Source of the DNA: Paenibacillus tundrae
Lineage (GTDB): Bacteria; Bacillota; Bacilli; Paenibacillales; Paenibacillaceae
DNA length: 64,000 bases
Direction: 5' to 3'
NCBI RefSeq assembly: GCF_030812775.1
Contig: NZ_JAUSTI010000014.1
Coordinates: 101,752-165,751, forward strand
The position numbers were made by a program, and so were the translations under genes. This document shows, piece after piece, positions 7,992 to 16,845 of this stretch (the stretch's first letter is position 1; every line of letters starts with the position of its first letter). The notes beneath the pieces are model-generated. The model searched no databases. It was not told the origin of the DNA and was given only the letters and a program-made list of their open reading frames with translations.

Positions 7992-8609
7992 TTAAGAATT
8001 ACGCATGATGATAGACTCAAGCACGTTCGCTACATGTTCACAAGCATCCGTTGTCGTCTCAAGACGCTCATAAATTTCTTTGCGCTTGATCAGCTCAATT
8101 GGATCTGACACGGTAGCGAAGAGATTTTTGATACACATGCGTAGTACTTCGTCGCCCTGGTTTTCCAGATCATTCAGACGAATGGTGTACTCACGAATAG
8201 CGAGCAATTTTTTCTGTGATAGCAGATGAATTGCCTTCTGAATTTCGTAAGCCGATTGGCGCAAAATGTCAGCAAATTGAACGATATACTCGTCCGGGTC
8301 CGTCAGTTGGTACATATAGAAACGGGAAGCCGTTGCTTCGATTCCGTCCAATACGTCATCAAGAGTTGTTGTCAGCTCCATGATATCATCGCGTTCGATC
8401 GGCGTGATAAATGTTTTGTTGAGTTCTGTAATGATCGTATGCACGTAATCATCACATTTCGACTCGTACTTCTTCATTTCATTGGCAAAAAGAGTCACAT
8501 CCTGAAGGTTGGAAACATGCTGGGAGAAATAATCTGCCGCTTGAACAACCGTATCTGCCATGTTCTCCAGTGTTTCAAAAAATATATCCTTCTTCTTCTT
8601 AAGCTTCAT
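7992..8609 (-). CDS. DUF47 (PhoU-like) protein, partner of Pit
   Basis: A 205-residue all-helical protein of the DUF47/YkaA family, distantly related to PhoU. It is regularly encoded next to Pit permeases and thought to control or assist phosphate uptake. Metal-binding acidic positions typical of PhoU-like folds are visible (DDVLDGIEATASRF and ENQGDEVL). The frame opens 15 codons earlier, but ATG at 8609 has GGGGATAG at the right distance and starts MKLKKKKDIFFETLENMADT like its relatives. First gene of the DUF47-pit operon. Confidence 0.92.
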   Translation of the reverse strand: MKLKKKKDIFFETLENMADTVVQAADYFSQHVSNLQDVTLFANEMKKYESKCDDYVHTIITELNKTFITPIERDDIMELTTTLDDVLDGIEATASRFYMYQLTDPDEYIVQFADILRQSAYEIQKAIHLLSQKKLLAIREYTIRLNDLENQGDEVLRMCIKNLFATVSDPIELIKRKEIYERLETTTDACEHVANVLESIIMRNS

Positions 8610-8991
8610 AGCTCTATCCCCTTTACGAGAAATTGCCGATAACCGATGAAACATGAAATGACAACCTTTGATATCTTATCATATTTGTTTCATGGTTTGT
8701 ACAAAAGGTGTGATCCTTTTTTATATTCTTATCATATTAATCTGAAATGAATCTTAATTATTTGGTATGACTGGCAAATTCAAGGTTAGATTTTACACTG
8801 CGTTTACAAATGGGTACAAAAATCGGATGTGATGACCATCACATTTTCACACTAGAGCTAAATTCCCCGGCCTAAATCATCATCTATTCAAAATCTAAAT
8901 TCATCGATCCATGTCGTTTCCCATCTATTTCCTCATCCTTTTTTCCATTCATTGTCATCTGCTGCTGTTGCACGGTTCGGGTGGACTTTAT
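8610..8991. other. Intergenic region upstream of the DUF47-pit operon
   Basis: This 382-bp A/T-rich stretch carries the operon's upstream region and the 3' flank of the DUF3048 gene. Apart from the Crp/Fnr-like palindrome at 8828-8843 and A/T-rich -10-like sequences near 8680 and 8730 I see no gene or structured RNA. Confidence 0.5.
8828..8843. promoter_or_regulatory. Crp/Fnr-type palindrome
   Basis: TGTGATGACCATCACA matches TGTGA-N6-TCACA exactly and has seven-base arms. This is the Fnr box of Bacillus and the E. coli Crp consensus. It lies about 220 bp before the DUF47 start, too far for a simple activator position unless the transcript has a long leader. A second copy of the motif is at 10289. 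Confidence 0.5.
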
Positions 8992-10065
8992 TTATTGCTC
9001 ACTCAGCTTCACGTGGTCGGCAAAACTCGGCTGATTCGGCACAATGCTAATAAACGTCTTACCCGGTACAAGCGCTACCTCACGGCCATCCTGCACAAAT
9101 CGAAGGATATCCCCTTGCTTCTTCTCCCACTGTCCACGAATCATCTTGCCCTTCTGGAATAACATCGCTTCCCCGCCTTGCTCCAGATTGACGGACAATC
9201 GCCCTACATCATCGAGCACCTTGTGATCTGCACCCGCAACAATAATGTTGGCTGCTCCAAGCTGTTCACCGTTATCCATATCCTGATCGGCTTTGCCGTT
9301 TACCAATCTCATATATCGTCCGCTAACTTCATCATAATCATACGTCACAAGGTAACTATTCAATAAATAATGAATTTCGAAGCGCTTCGCCGTCTCTCCG
9401 CTAGAAGTAGAACCTTCTTCATTATACGTATAGACAGGCGATACACTATCGTGACTGTAGCCCTTGATATCGGCTCCTTCTCTCAGCTTGTCCACAGAGG
9501 TGTATAGATTATGCGGAGCTTTGCGATCTGAGGAACGCCAGAAATACGGCCCCCCGTTTGATATTTCATCCATATGTTGTTTTTGTTGTCGTTGTAAAAT
9601 CGAATACGCCTCTGGGCTACCACCTGCATGAACAAGCACCCCATCATAACTCTCGCCAAGCTCGATCAAATACGGCCGTATACTTCGTACTGGTCCTACC
9701 GTCTCAGCACCGCCTTCACTCTGGAAGATCGCGATGAAACGGGTAATGCCACCCTCTGCAAGCACCTCCATAATAATATCTGCAGAACTTAGACCTGATT
9801 GGGGTCTCGCGGCAGGCGCGTTATTAATCATGACAGCCAACGGTCTATTCGTAATCGCTTCATTAGAAGGTAAACCAGTAAGTGGTGCAGAAAAGAGAGC
9901 TTTCGCTGGTTCTTCGATGACTTGTTCCTCCTGTACGGGTGCTGGAACATTATTGGGCTGCTCTGGCATCTGGGATAACTCTTTGTTCTGACACGCAGCA
10001 AGACTAATGGCAAGGATAAGCAGGGACGTAGCAGATGCAGTGTGTTTCCATGGGAAAAGCTTCAA
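8992..10065 (-). CDS. DUF3048 (YerB-like) lipoprotein
   Basis: A 357-residue lipoprotein of the DUF3048/YerB family of Bacillales; function unknown. The start is a TTG at 10065 because AGGAGG lies 9 bases upstream; the frame is open further up but has no other good site. From there MKLFPWKHTASATSLLILA leads to the lipobox LAAC, so the mature protein begins at Cys about 25 and is anchored outside the membrane. The DUF3048 N-terminal domain follows (NRPLAVMINNAPAARPQSGL, then EGGITRFIAIFQ and GPVRSIRPYL), then the C-terminal DUF3048_C domain. It is monocistronic. Confidence 0.9.
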   Translation of the reverse strand: MKLFPWKHTASATSLLILAISLAACQNKELSQMPEQPNNVPAPVQEEQVIEEPAKALFSAPLTGLPSNEAITNRPLAVMINNAPAARPQSGLSSADIIMEVLAEGGITRFIAIFQSEGGAETVGPVRSIRPYLIELGESYDGVLVHAGGSPEAYSILQRQQKQHMDEISNGGPYFWRSSDRKAPHNLYTSVDKLREGADIKGYSHDSVSPVYTYNEEGSTSSGETAKRFEIHYLLNSYLVTYDYDEVSGRYMRLVNGKADQDMDNGEQLGAANIIVAGADHKVLDDVGRLSVNLEQGGEAMLFQKGKMIRGQWEKKQGDILRFVQDGREVALVPGKTFISIVPNQPSFADHVKLSEQ

Positions 10066-10288
10066 TTCAATGTACCTCCTGAACGATATGGCTGGATCTA
10101 AGATGTGGATGAATATCTCAGTAGAAGACCATTTCACGTTTTTCTTTCCATTTAATCACATGAGCAGGGGTTTGTCTTTGATTTGGGAGCAATTGTGTAC
10201 CCCATAACATCCATTTGAAACCATAGATAAGAAAAGATATGTGTCCTAACTGTGAACTTCTCAAAGCTTACTTAAAATTTGAACTAGA
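10066..10288. other. Intergenic region between divergent DUF3048 and DoxX genes
   Basis: No gene is seen. It contains the upstream region of the DUF3048 gene and leads into the Fnr-type promoter of the DoxX gene. Confidence 0.4.
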
Positions 10289-10332
10289 TTGTGATTTTTA
10301 TCACAAACAAAATAACCCTCGAACTATACAAT
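10289..10332 (+). promoter_or_regulatory. Fnr-type promoter of the DoxX gene
   Basis: A perfect palindrome TTGTGATTTTTATCACAA at 10289-10306 contains TGTGA-N6-TCACA. A -10-like TACAAT lies at 10327-10332, which would place transcription start near 10339 and the palindrome centre at about -41.5, the classical position of Fnr/Crp-activated promoters. Oxygen-dependent control is inferred from motif and spacing. Confidence 0.65.
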
Positions 10333-10407
10333 AAAGACATCAAAGGTGATCACTTAGAAAAACAAAAACAAACAACACACACTAGATTCCATGAAGGAGT
10401 GGTTTAT

Positions 10408-10947
10408 ATGTTCAGCTTCAACCAATGGCTTAGAGAAAACAAAGTGGCAATGTGGATTTTGACAGTACTTCGGGTTTACATCGGTTACGATTGGATGATG
10501 CATGGGTGGGATAAATTGACTGGTGGATTCCAAGCTGGAGGCTTCCTTGCAGGAGCACTGGAAAAAACAACGGGTGACCATCCCGCAGTTCAAGCTTGGT
10601 GGGGAACGTTCCTTGAAAAATTCGCTGTACCAAACGCTGGATTGTTCGATTTCGTCATCCCACTGGGTGAATTCCTTGTAGGTCTTGGTCTCATCCTTGG
10701 ATGTTTCACAACACTGGCTGCACTGATGGCTATGGTCATGAACTTCGCGTTCCTCTTCTCGGGCACAGTCAGCACGAATGCTCAACTGGTAGTGATGGAG
10801 ATCTTCCTTGTAGTCGCTGGTGCAAATGCTGGTAAGATCGGTTTGGATCACTGGGTACTGCCTTACCTTCGCGGATTGTTCAGCCGTAACAAAGGTAATA
10901 ACACCAAGGACACACCGACCATTAGCGCGAATCACAAAACAGCTTAA
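10408..10947 (+). CDS. DoxX family membrane protein (MhqP/TQO-like)
   Basis: A 179-residue DoxX-family protein with four transmembrane helices. The family includes the small subunit of archaeal thiosulfate:quinone oxidoreductase and Bacillus MhqP/CatD, linked to quinone and electrophile stress. Visible are the N-terminal helix with LRVYIGYDWMMHGWDKLTGG, then FVIPLGEFLVGLGLILGCFT and LVVMEIFLVVAGANAGKIGL. The frame is open upstream to 10291, but ATG at 10408 with AAGGAG 9 bp upstream is clearly the start. It is a single gene behind an Fnr-type promoter and ends at a terminator, which suggests a role at low oxygen. Confidence 0.88.
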   Translation: MFSFNQWLRENKVAMWILTVLRVYIGYDWMMHGWDKLTGGFQAGGFLAGALEKTTGDHPAVQAWWGTFLEKFAVPNAGLFDFVIPLGEFLVGLGLILGCFTTLAALMAMVMNFAFLFSGTVSTNAQLVVMEIFLVVAGANAGKIGLDHWVLPYLRGLFSRNKGNNTKDTPTISANHKTA

Positions 10948-10968
10948 CAAATATTAAACAACGCTGCC

Positions 10969-11004
10969 GCCCTGCTCTCCATCCCCCGGAGAGTGGGGCT
11001 TTTT
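10969..11004 (+). terminator. Intrinsic terminator of the DoxX gene
   Basis: Stem GCCCTGCTCTCC with GGAGAGTGGGGC, 7-nt loop, followed by TTTTT. Confidence 0.88.
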
Positions 11005-11054
11005 ACGTCCAATTATTCAATGTTCTGTACTTGGCGTGAACACGATAAAAAATG

Positions 11055-11091
11055 AAAAAAGCCGTTTTACGATACGACATCGTAAAACGGC
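11055..11091 (-). terminator. Intrinsic terminator of the SLH surface protein gene
   Basis: A perfect 13-bp stem GCCGTTTTACGAT/ATCGTAAAACGGC with a 5-nt loop, followed on the minus strand by TTTTTTCATTTTTT. It overlaps the end of the residual SLH frame. Confidence 0.88.
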
Positions 11092-11207
11092 AAGTAGGTC
11101 ATCCCCGCATCGGGTTCATTTATGTTAGGTGCATTCATCAACACTTGCACCGTTTCCGCTCGTGTGGCTTCCGCGTGAGGAGCGAATTGCCCGTTGCTTC
11201 CGCCATC
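11067..11207 (-). pseudogene. Residual SLH-domain fragment after the stop codon
   Basis: Ten bases beyond the stop of the large SLH protein gene, a 47-codon open stretch without start encodes DGGSNGQFAPHAEATRAETV and then QVLMNAP, the second half of an SLH domain. It aligns with the last domain of the intact gene (GRVNGTFDSSALTTRAEAAQ). It is probably a leftover of a tandem duplication or of the former 3' end, cut off by a stop codon and a frame change. It is not expected to be translated. Confidence 0.7.
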
Positions 11208-11216
11208 ACATCACGA

Positions 11217-14200
11217 TTACTTGACTCGTGCTCTCATCAATACCTGCGCTGCTTCCGCACGGGTTGTCAGGGCCGAAGAATCAAATGTACCATTGACTCG
11301 ACCTTTCATCAGACCCGATTGCTGCATGTGAGCTGCTGCCTGGCTTGCCCAAGTAGGGATGCTGGCTGCATCAGTAAAGGAAGCTTCGGTCGCAGCGTCA
11401 GTCAGTATCAGCACACGGCTGACCATAACTGCCATCTCCGCACGTGTTATTGAAGCGTTTGGACGGAATTTTCCGTCCGCATGGCCTTGAATCCAACCTA
11501 GCGCGCTTGCCTGTACAATAGCATCATGTGCCCATGCTCCGATCTGAGCCTCATCCGTGAAAGAAGGCATGGTTGAGATAGCAATTTCTAGCTCAGATAC
11601 CGGCTTCAGCATCCGTACAAGCATTGCTGTAAATTCTGCTCGTGTAACATGTGTCCCTGGACGGAAACTTCCATCCGAGTAACCATTTACGATACCGAGT
11701 GAAGCCGCTTCACGAATGCTGGCAGATGCCCAGTGACCTTCAATATCGCTAAAATTGGCTTCTGCAGGGACAGCTATCGTTGCCGGAACTGCCATCACAG
11801 CAAAACGTGTAAAGTGATTCACATCTACGCTGATGTTGTTCCCCTCCAATTTGCCGTCTTCAATCATTATCCATGGCGTATCCGGCTGTTGCTGGTAAAA
11901 GACCGCAAGCTTCTCATTACTTCGAAGTGAAGTTGGGTTAAAGGTTAGTGTTAATTTCACTGGAATTTTGAAATTGCCCTGCGTGTTTTTGGTGAATTCC
12001 ACCACCTGACTTACAATGCGCTCATTGCTGGCTAAACCAGTCACCGGTGTGTCTACCATGATGGCTTTAATTTCTAACGGCTGATCCGACGCACCAGCTG
12101 GAACCTGGAGCAGCACTCCTGTGCCTAGCCGAAGCTCGCCAGCCTGCCCTGCAGGAATGGATACGGTTGCCTGTGTAGAACTTGAATCATTAGAAGGGTT
12201 ACCGCTTGAGATTGGGCTGGAGTTGGAACCTCCTCCACTTTCGTTGTTTCCACTATCTCCACTACCGCCACTATTCCCTGTGTTTCCATTGTTTCCGGAG
12301 TTACTACCGCCTGGTGGTGGTATAAGCGTCCAACCCGCATATAACGTCATATCTGCATTTACAGTGGCTGTTGCAAAATCAAACGGCTGACTGCGTGCGA
12401 TATCCGAGTACCATCCCGTAAACGTATACCCTGTTCGCACCGGATCGCTTGGAAGAGGCAACAGGTCACCGTTATTTACTTCAATAGCCTGTATTGTCGT
12501 TCCACCATCCGTATTAAAGGTGACGGTTCGCACGGCTATATTCCATTTCGCATACAACGTCATATCTGCAACTACTGTAGATGTTGCAAAATCGAATGAC
12601 TGCCCATACTCCGAATCGGTATACCACCCAGCAAACATATAACCTGCACGCTCTGGATCGGTTGGACGAGACAACAGGTCACCGTAGGCCGCTGTCTGAG
12701 TAGCAATTGCACTGCCACCACCTGTATCAAATGTAATCTGCTGTACTTGAATCGCCCATTTGGCATACAAAGTTACATTCGACTGGATCGGCTGACTAAA
12801 GTCAAACTTAACCGAAAGCTGTGAATCCGCAAACCAACCGGCGAAGACCTGACCTTCCGTATCCGAAGTTGGCTCATTCATTAAGGTTATCTGATCACCA
12901 TATCCGATACTCATATCCGGTATATTCGAGCCTCCGGTCGTATCAAAGCTAACCGTATAGAAAATACGTTCCCAGCCTGCATAGAGCTGAATATGATCCT
13001 GAATAGACGATGTCGCAAAATCGAAACGCTGCTGTAAGCTAGCATCACTATACCAACCGGCAAAGATATACCCCGTTCGGCTCGGTTGCTGTGGCTCCTG
13101 TACTGGATTGCCATAGTCGAGCAATTGCTCGCTCACTGGAGTACCGCCATTACTATCAAAGTTGGCTGTGTATTGGTCAGTGCTCCAGCCTGCATATAAG
13201 GTAAGTGAGTCAGTAATTATCGTTTGGAAATCAAAGGGCTGCGTATGTGCCGCATCTGCATACCAATCCGTAAACGTATATCCTGTTCGTACCGGATCTG
13301 CCGGTCGAGTAATGAGTGTACCGTACGGTATCGTCTGATCAGGCACATTAGCATGATCTCCTTGATATACATCGAATGTGACCGTATACGATTGGAGTGT
13401 CCAGTTTGCATAAAGTTGTGTATCCACCGTTACTGGCATATTTGCAAAATCAAAGCGCTGTGTATGAGCCTCATCTGTATACCAACCGCCAAATGTATAA
13501 CCCGTTAGCGTTGGAGCAGTTGGCTCACTCATAAGCGTACCGTAGTCGATCTGACGATCGGATACCGCTGTACCTCCGTTACTATCAAAGCTGACGGTGT
13601 GCTGATTAACGTTCCAGCCTGCAAACAGTTGTGTGTTTGCCGTGATCGCTGTAGACGCAAAGTCGAAGATCTGTGTTTGTGCTGCGTCTCTATACCAGCT
13701 AGTAAATGTGTACCCTGTCCGTGTTGGAGCGGCTGGTGCACTCACTGTGGAACCATAATCCACCAGAACAGAGCCTACCTCCGTACCGCCTCCACTATTG
13801 AAGCTAACTGCGTACTGGTCAATACTCCACCCGGCGTACAGCTGCGTATTCCCCGTTATCGCTGTACTAGAAAAATTGAAAAGTTGTGTACGACTAGCAT
13901 CGGTGTACCAACCTGTAAACGAATAGCCCGTGCGCGTTGGAGCAGTTGGTTCGCTAAGCGTGGAGCCGTGATTCACCGCGACATCCGCCACGGCCGTACC
14001 ACCGCTACTGTTAAACCTAACCGTGTATTGGTTAACAATCCACTCGGCGTATAGCTGCATGTTCTGCGTTATTGCCGTATTTCCAAAGTTGAATGGCTGC
14101 GTGCGACCCGCATTTGTGTACCAGCCGTTAAATGTATGACCAGCTCGTGTTGGCGCTGTGGGTTCGCTAATGGTCAAACCATGGTTCACCGAAACATCTG

Positions 14201-16013
14201 CTACGGCTGTTCCACCACTACTGTCAAAGCTGACAATATACCGGCTAACACTCCAGCCTGCATACAACTGTGTATTCGTCGTAATCGCCGTATTCGAAAA
14301 ATGAAATGGCTGCGTGTGCGCTTCATCGCTATACCAGCCGGTAAATGTATACCCGGTTCGTGTCGGAGCGGCCGGCTCAACGGCATGATCACCATAATAC
14401 ACATTTTGCGTGGCCACGCTTGTTCCGCCGCCGCTATCGAATAGAAGCTGACGTGGTGCATAGTAGCTGAATGTGATCGTTGAACGATTATTAGCCGCGT
14501 CATTGACGATCAGCGTATAACTACCTTCCTGACCGACCTGACCTCCGCTCACAAATGCCGCACCATTCAATGTGGCTGTTCCATCGCTAAAAATAATCGT
14601 CGGCGGCACCGTGTAACGCCCACCATTCGTTACTCCACTTACGGTTGGCGGTGTAAGGTCAATCATAAATTGAACCTGCGTCGAACCGTAACTGTTCGTC
14701 GCCAGCAGCGTATAGCTACCTTCCACAGTCACCGCTGTTCCGCTCGTAAACGAATGGCCATTCAGAATCGCCGTGCCAGAGGTAAATACGGGATTGACCG
14801 TGCGATTGTAAATCCCTCCATCGCTAACACCGGTTACAACAGGTGGTACAGGTTGCTCTACCTTGATTTGAACCGTCGAATACCCTGAAGCAAATCCATT
14901 CTCATTGTATGTGCGGACTGTAAAGCTATCATTACCGTAATAGGAGTTTGAAGCCTGATAAATAAAACCCATATTATCTTGACTAACTGTCCCATGCTGC
15001 GGCTGAGTGCGTAACGAAACTCCCTTAGCATTAGCACTATCGGGCACATTACCCATCAAATCCGAAAAGTTAATACGCAACGTCTGTCCAGTGGCTACGG
15101 CATAAATCGTATTTGTTCCTGCGACTGCGGAGGGCCCTCCTCCTCGATCACCACGAGAAGGATATAACCCCACACCATCTACAGTGTAATATTGAAAATT
15201 GTAAGGATTATTTCTCAAATCTGGGATAGCAAATGTACTCCGTCCATCGCCACCAAATTTCCATCCTACGAGCGCAAAAAGAGCTTGATAATTCTGTAAG
15301 CTTAACGTTCTCCCATCGCTAACACTCCAATTGGTCCGCATTGGAACAAGAAATGGTATGGTCTGTCCTAGTAAAACTGCACTATTTTGATTATTCCTGA
15401 TATCCGTTCCGTTCTGACTACCCATCGATCTTGCCGCAACAGCAAAGTGTAATGGTTGATTTCGTAGCGGTGCACTAATACCGGGCAAAGTGAATTTTTG
15501 ACCATCCTGTGATCCAAACACATCACTAATAACAGAGTTCAGCTGAGGATAACTCAGCGCGTTATATGTGCTCCCATCCAGCTTGAGCCAACCATCAGGC
15601 GAAAAAGTATACGGGAAGATACGCACTTCACCTGCATGCGCCATAGCAGTTCCGCCGTTTTCGCGTGCAGGAAATAATCCTGTAGTAGCTATGTAATAGC
15701 CCATTCCGTCAGGTACGGGAAGTGATGTGAGATCCGGTAACGCAAAGTCAGACTTCCCATCGCCCCCATAACTCGTACCAAGCAAAGAATACAGCGCCTG
15801 ATTATCTTGAATACTCATCTTTTGTCCCGCAGCAAACTCCCAACCGCGCGGCACAAAGCTGTAGGGAAGTAGTTGTATCTCTCCTAGATAATTTTCATAC
15901 CACTCTTCCGCGTGCGCTGACCGTGTTGTTCCTAATCCTGCCGATAATGCAGTAAACACTAGCACAAAGACCAGCGTGATCTTCCAAAATGCACGACAGG
16001 TATACTGAATCAC
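11217..16013 (-). CDS. Giant SLH-anchored surface protein: tail-collar, Ig-like, ten B repeats
   Basis: A 1598-residue secreted surface protein. Order: signal peptide (1-35, ending SAHA); three repeats resembling phage tail-collar/microcystin-dependent protein units (about 43-95, 128-182, 216-266, each ending in an F-A/T-[LI]-P motif); a cadherin-like segment (300-386); two Ig-like repeats beginning VSDGG and VTNGG (390-518); ten InlB-type B repeats of about 70 residues (521-1229), each with F-GGT and GYTFTGWY-like cores; a Gly/Ser/Asn linker (1231-1283); a ZU5-like segment (1284-1410); and three SLH domains (1420-1598) that bind cell-wall polysaccharide. GTG at 16013 follows GGGGGAG by 8 bp. 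An adhesin or matrix role is inferred; the partner is unknown. An SLH fragment follows the stop. Confidence 0.9.
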   Translation of the reverse strand: MIQYTCRAFWKITLVFVLVFTALSAGLGTTRSAHAEEWYENYLGEIQLLPYSFVPRGWEFAAGQKMSIQDNQALYSLLGTSYGGDGKSDFALPDLTSLPVPDGMGYYIATTGLFPARENGGTAMAHAGEVRIFPYTFSPDGWLKLDGSTYNALSYPQLNSVISDVFGSQDGQKFTLPGISAPLRNQPLHFAVAARSMGSQNGTDIRNNQNSAVLLGQTIPFLVPMRTNWSVSDGRTLSLQNYQALFALVGWKFGGDGRSTFAIPDLRNNPYNFQYYTVDGVGLYPSRGDRGGGPSAVAGTNTIYAVATGQTLRINFSDLMGNVPDSANAKGVSLRTQPQHGTVSQDNMGFIYQASNSYYGNDSFTVRTYNENGFASGYSTVQIKVEQPVPPVVTGVSDGGIYNRTVNPVFTSGTAILNGHSFTSGTAVTVEGSYTLLATNSYGSTQVQFMIDLTPPTVSGVTNGGRYTVPPTIIFSDGTATLNGAAFVSGGQVGQEGSYTLIVNDAANNRSTITFSYYAPRQLLFDSGGGTSVATQNVYYGDHAVEPAAPTRTGYTFTGWYSDEAHTQPFHFSNTAITTNTQLYAGWSVSRYIVSFDSSGGTAVADVSVNHGLTISEPTAPTRAGHTFNGWYTNAGRTQPFNFGNTAITQNMQLYAEWIVNQYTVRFNSSGGTAVADVAVNHGSTLSEPTAPTRTGYSFTGWYTDASRTQLFNFSSTAITGNTQLYAGWSIDQYAVSFNSGGGTEVGSVLVDYGSTVSAPAAPTRTGYTFTSWYRDAAQTQIFDFASTAITANTQLFAGWNVNQHTVSFDSNGGTAVSDRQIDYGTLMSEPTAPTLTGYTFGGWYTDEAHTQRFDFANMPVTVDTQLYANWTLQSYTVTFDVYQGDHANVPDQTIPYGTLITRPADPVRTGYTFTDWYADAAHTQPFDFQTIITDSLTLYAGWSTDQYTANFDSNGGTPVSEQLLDYGNPVQEPQQPSRTGYIFAGWYSDASLQQRFDFATSSIQDHIQLYAGWERIFYTVSFDTTGGSNIPDMSIGYGDQITLMNEPTSDTEGQVFAGWFADSQLSVKFDFSQPIQSNVTLYAKWAIQVQQITFDTGGGSAIATQTAAYGDLLSRPTDPERAGYMFAGWYTDSEYGQSFDFATSTVVADMTLYAKWNIAVRTVTFNTDGGTTIQAIEVNNGDLLPLPSDPVRTGYTFTGWYSDIARSQPFDFATATVNADMTLYAGWTLIPPPGGSNSGNNGNTGNSGGSGDSGNNESGGGSNSSPISSGNPSNDSSSTQATVSIPAGQAGELRLGTGVLLQVPAGASDQPLEIKAIMVDTPVTGLASNERIVSQVVEFTKNTQGNFKIPVKLTLTFNPTSLRSNEKLAVFYQQQPDTPWIMIEDGKLEGNNISVDVNHFTRFAVMAVPATIAVPAEANFSDIEGHWASASIREAASLGIVNGYSDGSFRPGTHVTRAEFTAMLVRMLKPVSELEIAISTMPSFTDEAQIGAWAHDAIVQASALGWIQGHADGKFRPNASITRAEMAVMVSRVLILTDAATEASFTDAASIPTWASQAAAHMQQSGLMKGRVNGTFDSSALTTRAEAAQVLMRARVK
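12327..14453 (-). repeat. Ten tandem InlB-type B repeats inside the SLH surface protein
   Basis: Ten consecutive units of about 210 bp encode the Listeria-Bacteroides (Flg_new) repeat. The core is FDSxGGTxVxxxxVxYG, then PTRTGYTFTGWYxD, then TxLYAGW. Units 1-5 are closest to each other; units 6 and 8 are the most diverged. Such arrays can expand and contract by recombination. Confidence 0.9.
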
Positions 16014-16450
16014 TCCAAAGTCTCCCCCTTTATTCTTTTTGATATTTCCTCATGCTAAGTACAGTTCTGCCAAGCCGTAAAATGAGGTTTGTACTCTGAT
16101 GTCTAATGATCTGAAGCAAAGGCGGCTGGTCTACTTCTGCTAGGTCTTGAAGAACTTGCATTTTTAGAACAGCTTACAATCCCCGTCAGCATGCGATTTT
16201 TCCGTAGCGTATAACATGATTACGCTTAGTTTACTTTATAGATCAGGAAAATAATATAGCAAATCGTTAGCTATCCAGACTTTATTTTTTTGCACATTTT
16301 TACATTTGCAATGATATTAATCACAATTACAACTCTCATTTTCCAGTACGTTACAACGCAAGTTGCTCATATCCAGCTGCATACACTTGCTCACCTGTAG
16401 AATCCCATATTATGATGGTATAAAGTCCAACAGAACAAAGGAGTATCTCT
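16014..16450. other. Intergenic region between divergent genes
   Basis: 437 bp, A/T-rich. A possible plus-strand promoter TTGCTC (16387) with an 18-bp spacer and TATGAT (16411) precedes the small gene at 16451. No further gene or RNA structure was recognised. Confidence 0.4.
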
Positions 16451-16663
16451 ATGTCTACGCAGCGCCGTCTCGAAACTGACGCCGATTTCCAGGAAGCCAT
16501 GACCTCAAAACATAAAATTCGGGTATTCAAAGATAACCACCAAATTGACTCTGGAGGTGTTATCATCCGATTTGACGAGAAGACGGTCGTTGTTCAGTCC
16601 AGTGTCAGTGAACTGGCCTATCACTCACGTACCGAATGTGAGTTGTTCGAAATTCGCAAATAG
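16451..16663 (+). CDS. Small hypothetical protein (70 residues)
   Basis: A 70-residue soluble protein with no signal peptide or transmembrane segment, mixed charge, and a beta-rich C-terminal half (GGVIIRFDEKTVVVQSSVSE). ATG is preceded by AAAGGAG at good spacing, a candidate promoter lies upstream, and a strong terminator follows, all of which support a real gene. I do not recognise the family. Confidence 0.7.
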   Translation: MSTQRRLETDADFQEAMTSKHKIRVFKDNHQIDSGGVIIRFDEKTVVVQSSVSELAYHSRTECELFEIRK

Positions 16664-16724
16664 TCCTATATAATTAGCTACATTCAATACGTTATATATT
16701 TTAATATTTCAAAGCTATAACATC

Positions 16725-16771
16725 AAAAAAAGGTTCCATGCAGTCAACCCATTGACTGCTGGAACCTTTTT
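16725..16771. terminator. Bidirectional intrinsic terminator
   Basis: Stem AAAGGTTCCATGCAGTCAA with TTGACTGCTGGAACCTTT, one mismatch, 4-nt loop, T runs on both strands. It lies between the small gene at 16451 and the convergent dioxygenase gene. Confidence 0.88.
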
Positions 16772-16845
16772 GCTAATTTATCATCTTGTTGTATGCTTCG
16801 TTTCATAAGTCTGGATCGACCCAGCCTGTTCTTACCTGTTCCGAG

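Noticed and set aside
10354..10950. 198-codon minus-strand frame
   Set aside because: Antisense to the DoxX gene, whose start, promoter and terminator are all clear.
12327..14453. Regularly spaced repeats considered as a CRISPR or satellite array
   Set aside because: The period of about 210 bp is a translated B-repeat array inside one long frame, with degenerate rather than identical units.
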